7,314 nt of DNA from Erysipelotrichaceae bacterium (GTDB lineage: Bacteria > Bacillota_I > Bacilli_A > Erysipelotrichales > Erysipelotrichaceae). Position 1 is the stretch's first letter, and every line of letters begins with the position of its first letter. The DNA is taken from contig JAFOMB010000145.1 of the NCBI GenBank assembly GCA_017419065.1, forward strand, positions 1-7,314. Direction: 5' to 3'. The translations under genes and the position numbers were made by a program. Of this stretch, positions 6,683 to 7,314 are shown piece after piece. The notes beneath the pieces are model-generated. The model was not told where the DNA came from. It did not search any database and saw only the letters and a list, made by a program, of their open reading frames with translations.

Positions 6683-7314
6683 GTCTTCTTCCATCTCCTT
6701 TTCACGATGCCGACAGCTTCTCCCAGTAACAGAGAAATGATGAAGACACCGGCACTTCTAAGAAGCAGATATATATAACAGCCCGCAGGGGTCGATACCA
6801 GTGGGGAGGAAAATGCGAGTTTCATGATGAGGTAATTCAATGGATCGTGGAAGAGATAGACCGGGAAGAGGTTCCTGATCACAAACTGCCACACTTTATT
6901 TGAAGAAGCCTCAGGAAAAAGACGGTCAAATATCTCCGCAAACAGATAGGTCAGTATGGAGGCTACGATGATCCCGAAGAACCAGTCCAGGATCTGATAG
7001 TAGTGATGGAAGTATTCGATCACAGAGAAGACCAGTAAGGTTCCCAGCACATAAGGCAGAGGGAATCTGTCATGTTTCTTACGGAATCCCTCAAAGAGAT
7101 AGCCCAAGGTGAAAAACAGCAGGTAGCTCAGTCCGAGTTTGAGACCGAGGATGTCGAAAGGAAAGACCTTCCAGCCATAGTAGACGACAACGGAAGCCGC
7201 TAAAAGGAAGATATCGTTATCCAGTCCGCATTTCTCCAGGCCCTTCTTGATCAGCAGGAAGGCCGCCATACACCAGAACAGGGATGTCAGAAACCAGAGG
7301 TGTCCGCTCTCTTC
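6679..7314 (-). CDS. Acyltransferase-3 family membrane protein, C-terminal part only
   Basis: The frame is open to the right window edge, so the N-terminus is missing; 211 residues are visible. The first visible residues contain HLWFLTSLFW, the conserved HLWFL-type segment found in the middle of acyltransferase-3 (OafA/WecH-like) proteins. An ATG at 7269 lies inside that membrane helix and is not the true start. Hydrophobic segments follow through to the C-terminus, including RNLFPVYLFHDPLNYLIM near residues 147-164, a typical late-helix pattern of the family, and a basic tail KRRWKKT. These integral membrane enzymes move acetyl or other acyl groups, often onto surface glycans, so O-acylation of the locus polysaccharide is a reasonable inference. 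The stop overlaps the next gene's ATG by 4 bp. About half of a usual-length family member appears to lie outside the window. Confidence 0.87.
   Translation of the reverse strand, partial: EESGHLWFLTSLFWCMAAFLLIKKGLEKCGLDNDIFLLAASVVVYYGWKVFPFDILGLKLGLSYLLFFTLGYLFEGFRKKHDRFPLPYVLGTLLVFSVIEYFHHYYQILDWFFGIIVASILTYLFAEIFDRLFPEASSNKVWQFVIRNLFPVYLFHDPLNYLIMKLAFSSPLVSTPAGCYIYLLLRSAGVFIISLLLGEAVGIVKRRWKKT

Noticed and set aside
6680..6694. An upstream ATG (6694) as the start of the 265-residue GT2
   Set aside because: AAGGAG abuts this ATG with no spacer. The ATG at 6682 gives a usable spacing and the ATGA overlap seen at other junctions.
7267..7269. ATG at 7269 as a true start of the acyltransferase-family gene
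   Set aside because: The frame continues upstream to the window edge and includes the conserved HLWFL segment, so this Met is internal.
1..7314. Search for insertion sequences, CRISPR repeats, tRNA/rRNA genes and riboswitches
   Set aside because: Coding sequence fills the window except for 34 bp, 13 bp and 1 bp gaps. No transposase, regular repeat array, cloverleaf or long leader was seen. Recurrent CTTCTT-like runs are just Lys/Glu codons read from the other strand.

Overview
The window is a compact, single-direction surface-polysaccharide biosynthesis segment. All seven coding regions lie on the minus strand, so transcription runs from high to low coordinates. Strong purine-rich Shine-Dalgarno sequences, roughly balanced base composition, heavy AAG/GAG use for Lys/Glu and the protein types suggest a Bacillota (Firmicutes) bacterium. 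An Erysipelotrichia-like or related gut/oral lineage is possible, but that finer placement is only an impression.

The first (right-hand) transcription unit enters from beyond the window. It holds the C-terminal part of an acyltransferase-3 family membrane protein (6679-7314) and a soluble family-2 glycosyltransferase (5885-6682), joined by an ATGA stop/start overlap. It ends at a clear Rho-independent terminator (5875-5904) whose stem contains the glycosyltransferase stop codon.

The second unit appears to start within the same 34-bp gap. A perfect TATAAT -10 element sits 8 nt before the ATG of a large multi-pass membrane protein (4084-5850), which leaves almost no 5' leader. That protein looks like a GT-C-fold, lipid-linked-sugar-dependent glycosyltransferase. 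It is followed by a membrane-anchored polyprenyl-phosphate-type GT2 (3132-4070), a GT4 (2000-3130), a GT2 (1047-2003) and an O-antigen ligase/Wzy-like membrane protein (1-1050). The last is cut by the window's left edge after 350 codons.

Inferred working model: the cytoplasmic GT2 and GT4 enzymes build a lipid-linked repeat unit. The membrane-anchored GT2 charges a polyprenyl phosphate with a single sugar. The GT-C-like protein uses that donor on the outer face to decorate the glycan, the Wzy/ligase-like protein polymerises or transfers it, and the acyltransferase adds acyl groups. No initiating phosphoglycosyltransferase, flippase, chain-length regulator, mobile element, CRISPR array, tRNA or rRNA is visible here. 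I found no clearly new type of system. The most unusual features are the fused terminator/promoter junction with a possibly leaderless gene, and the GT-C/lipid-sugar-synthase pair of unknown substrate. There is no gene-free stretch longer than 34 bp.
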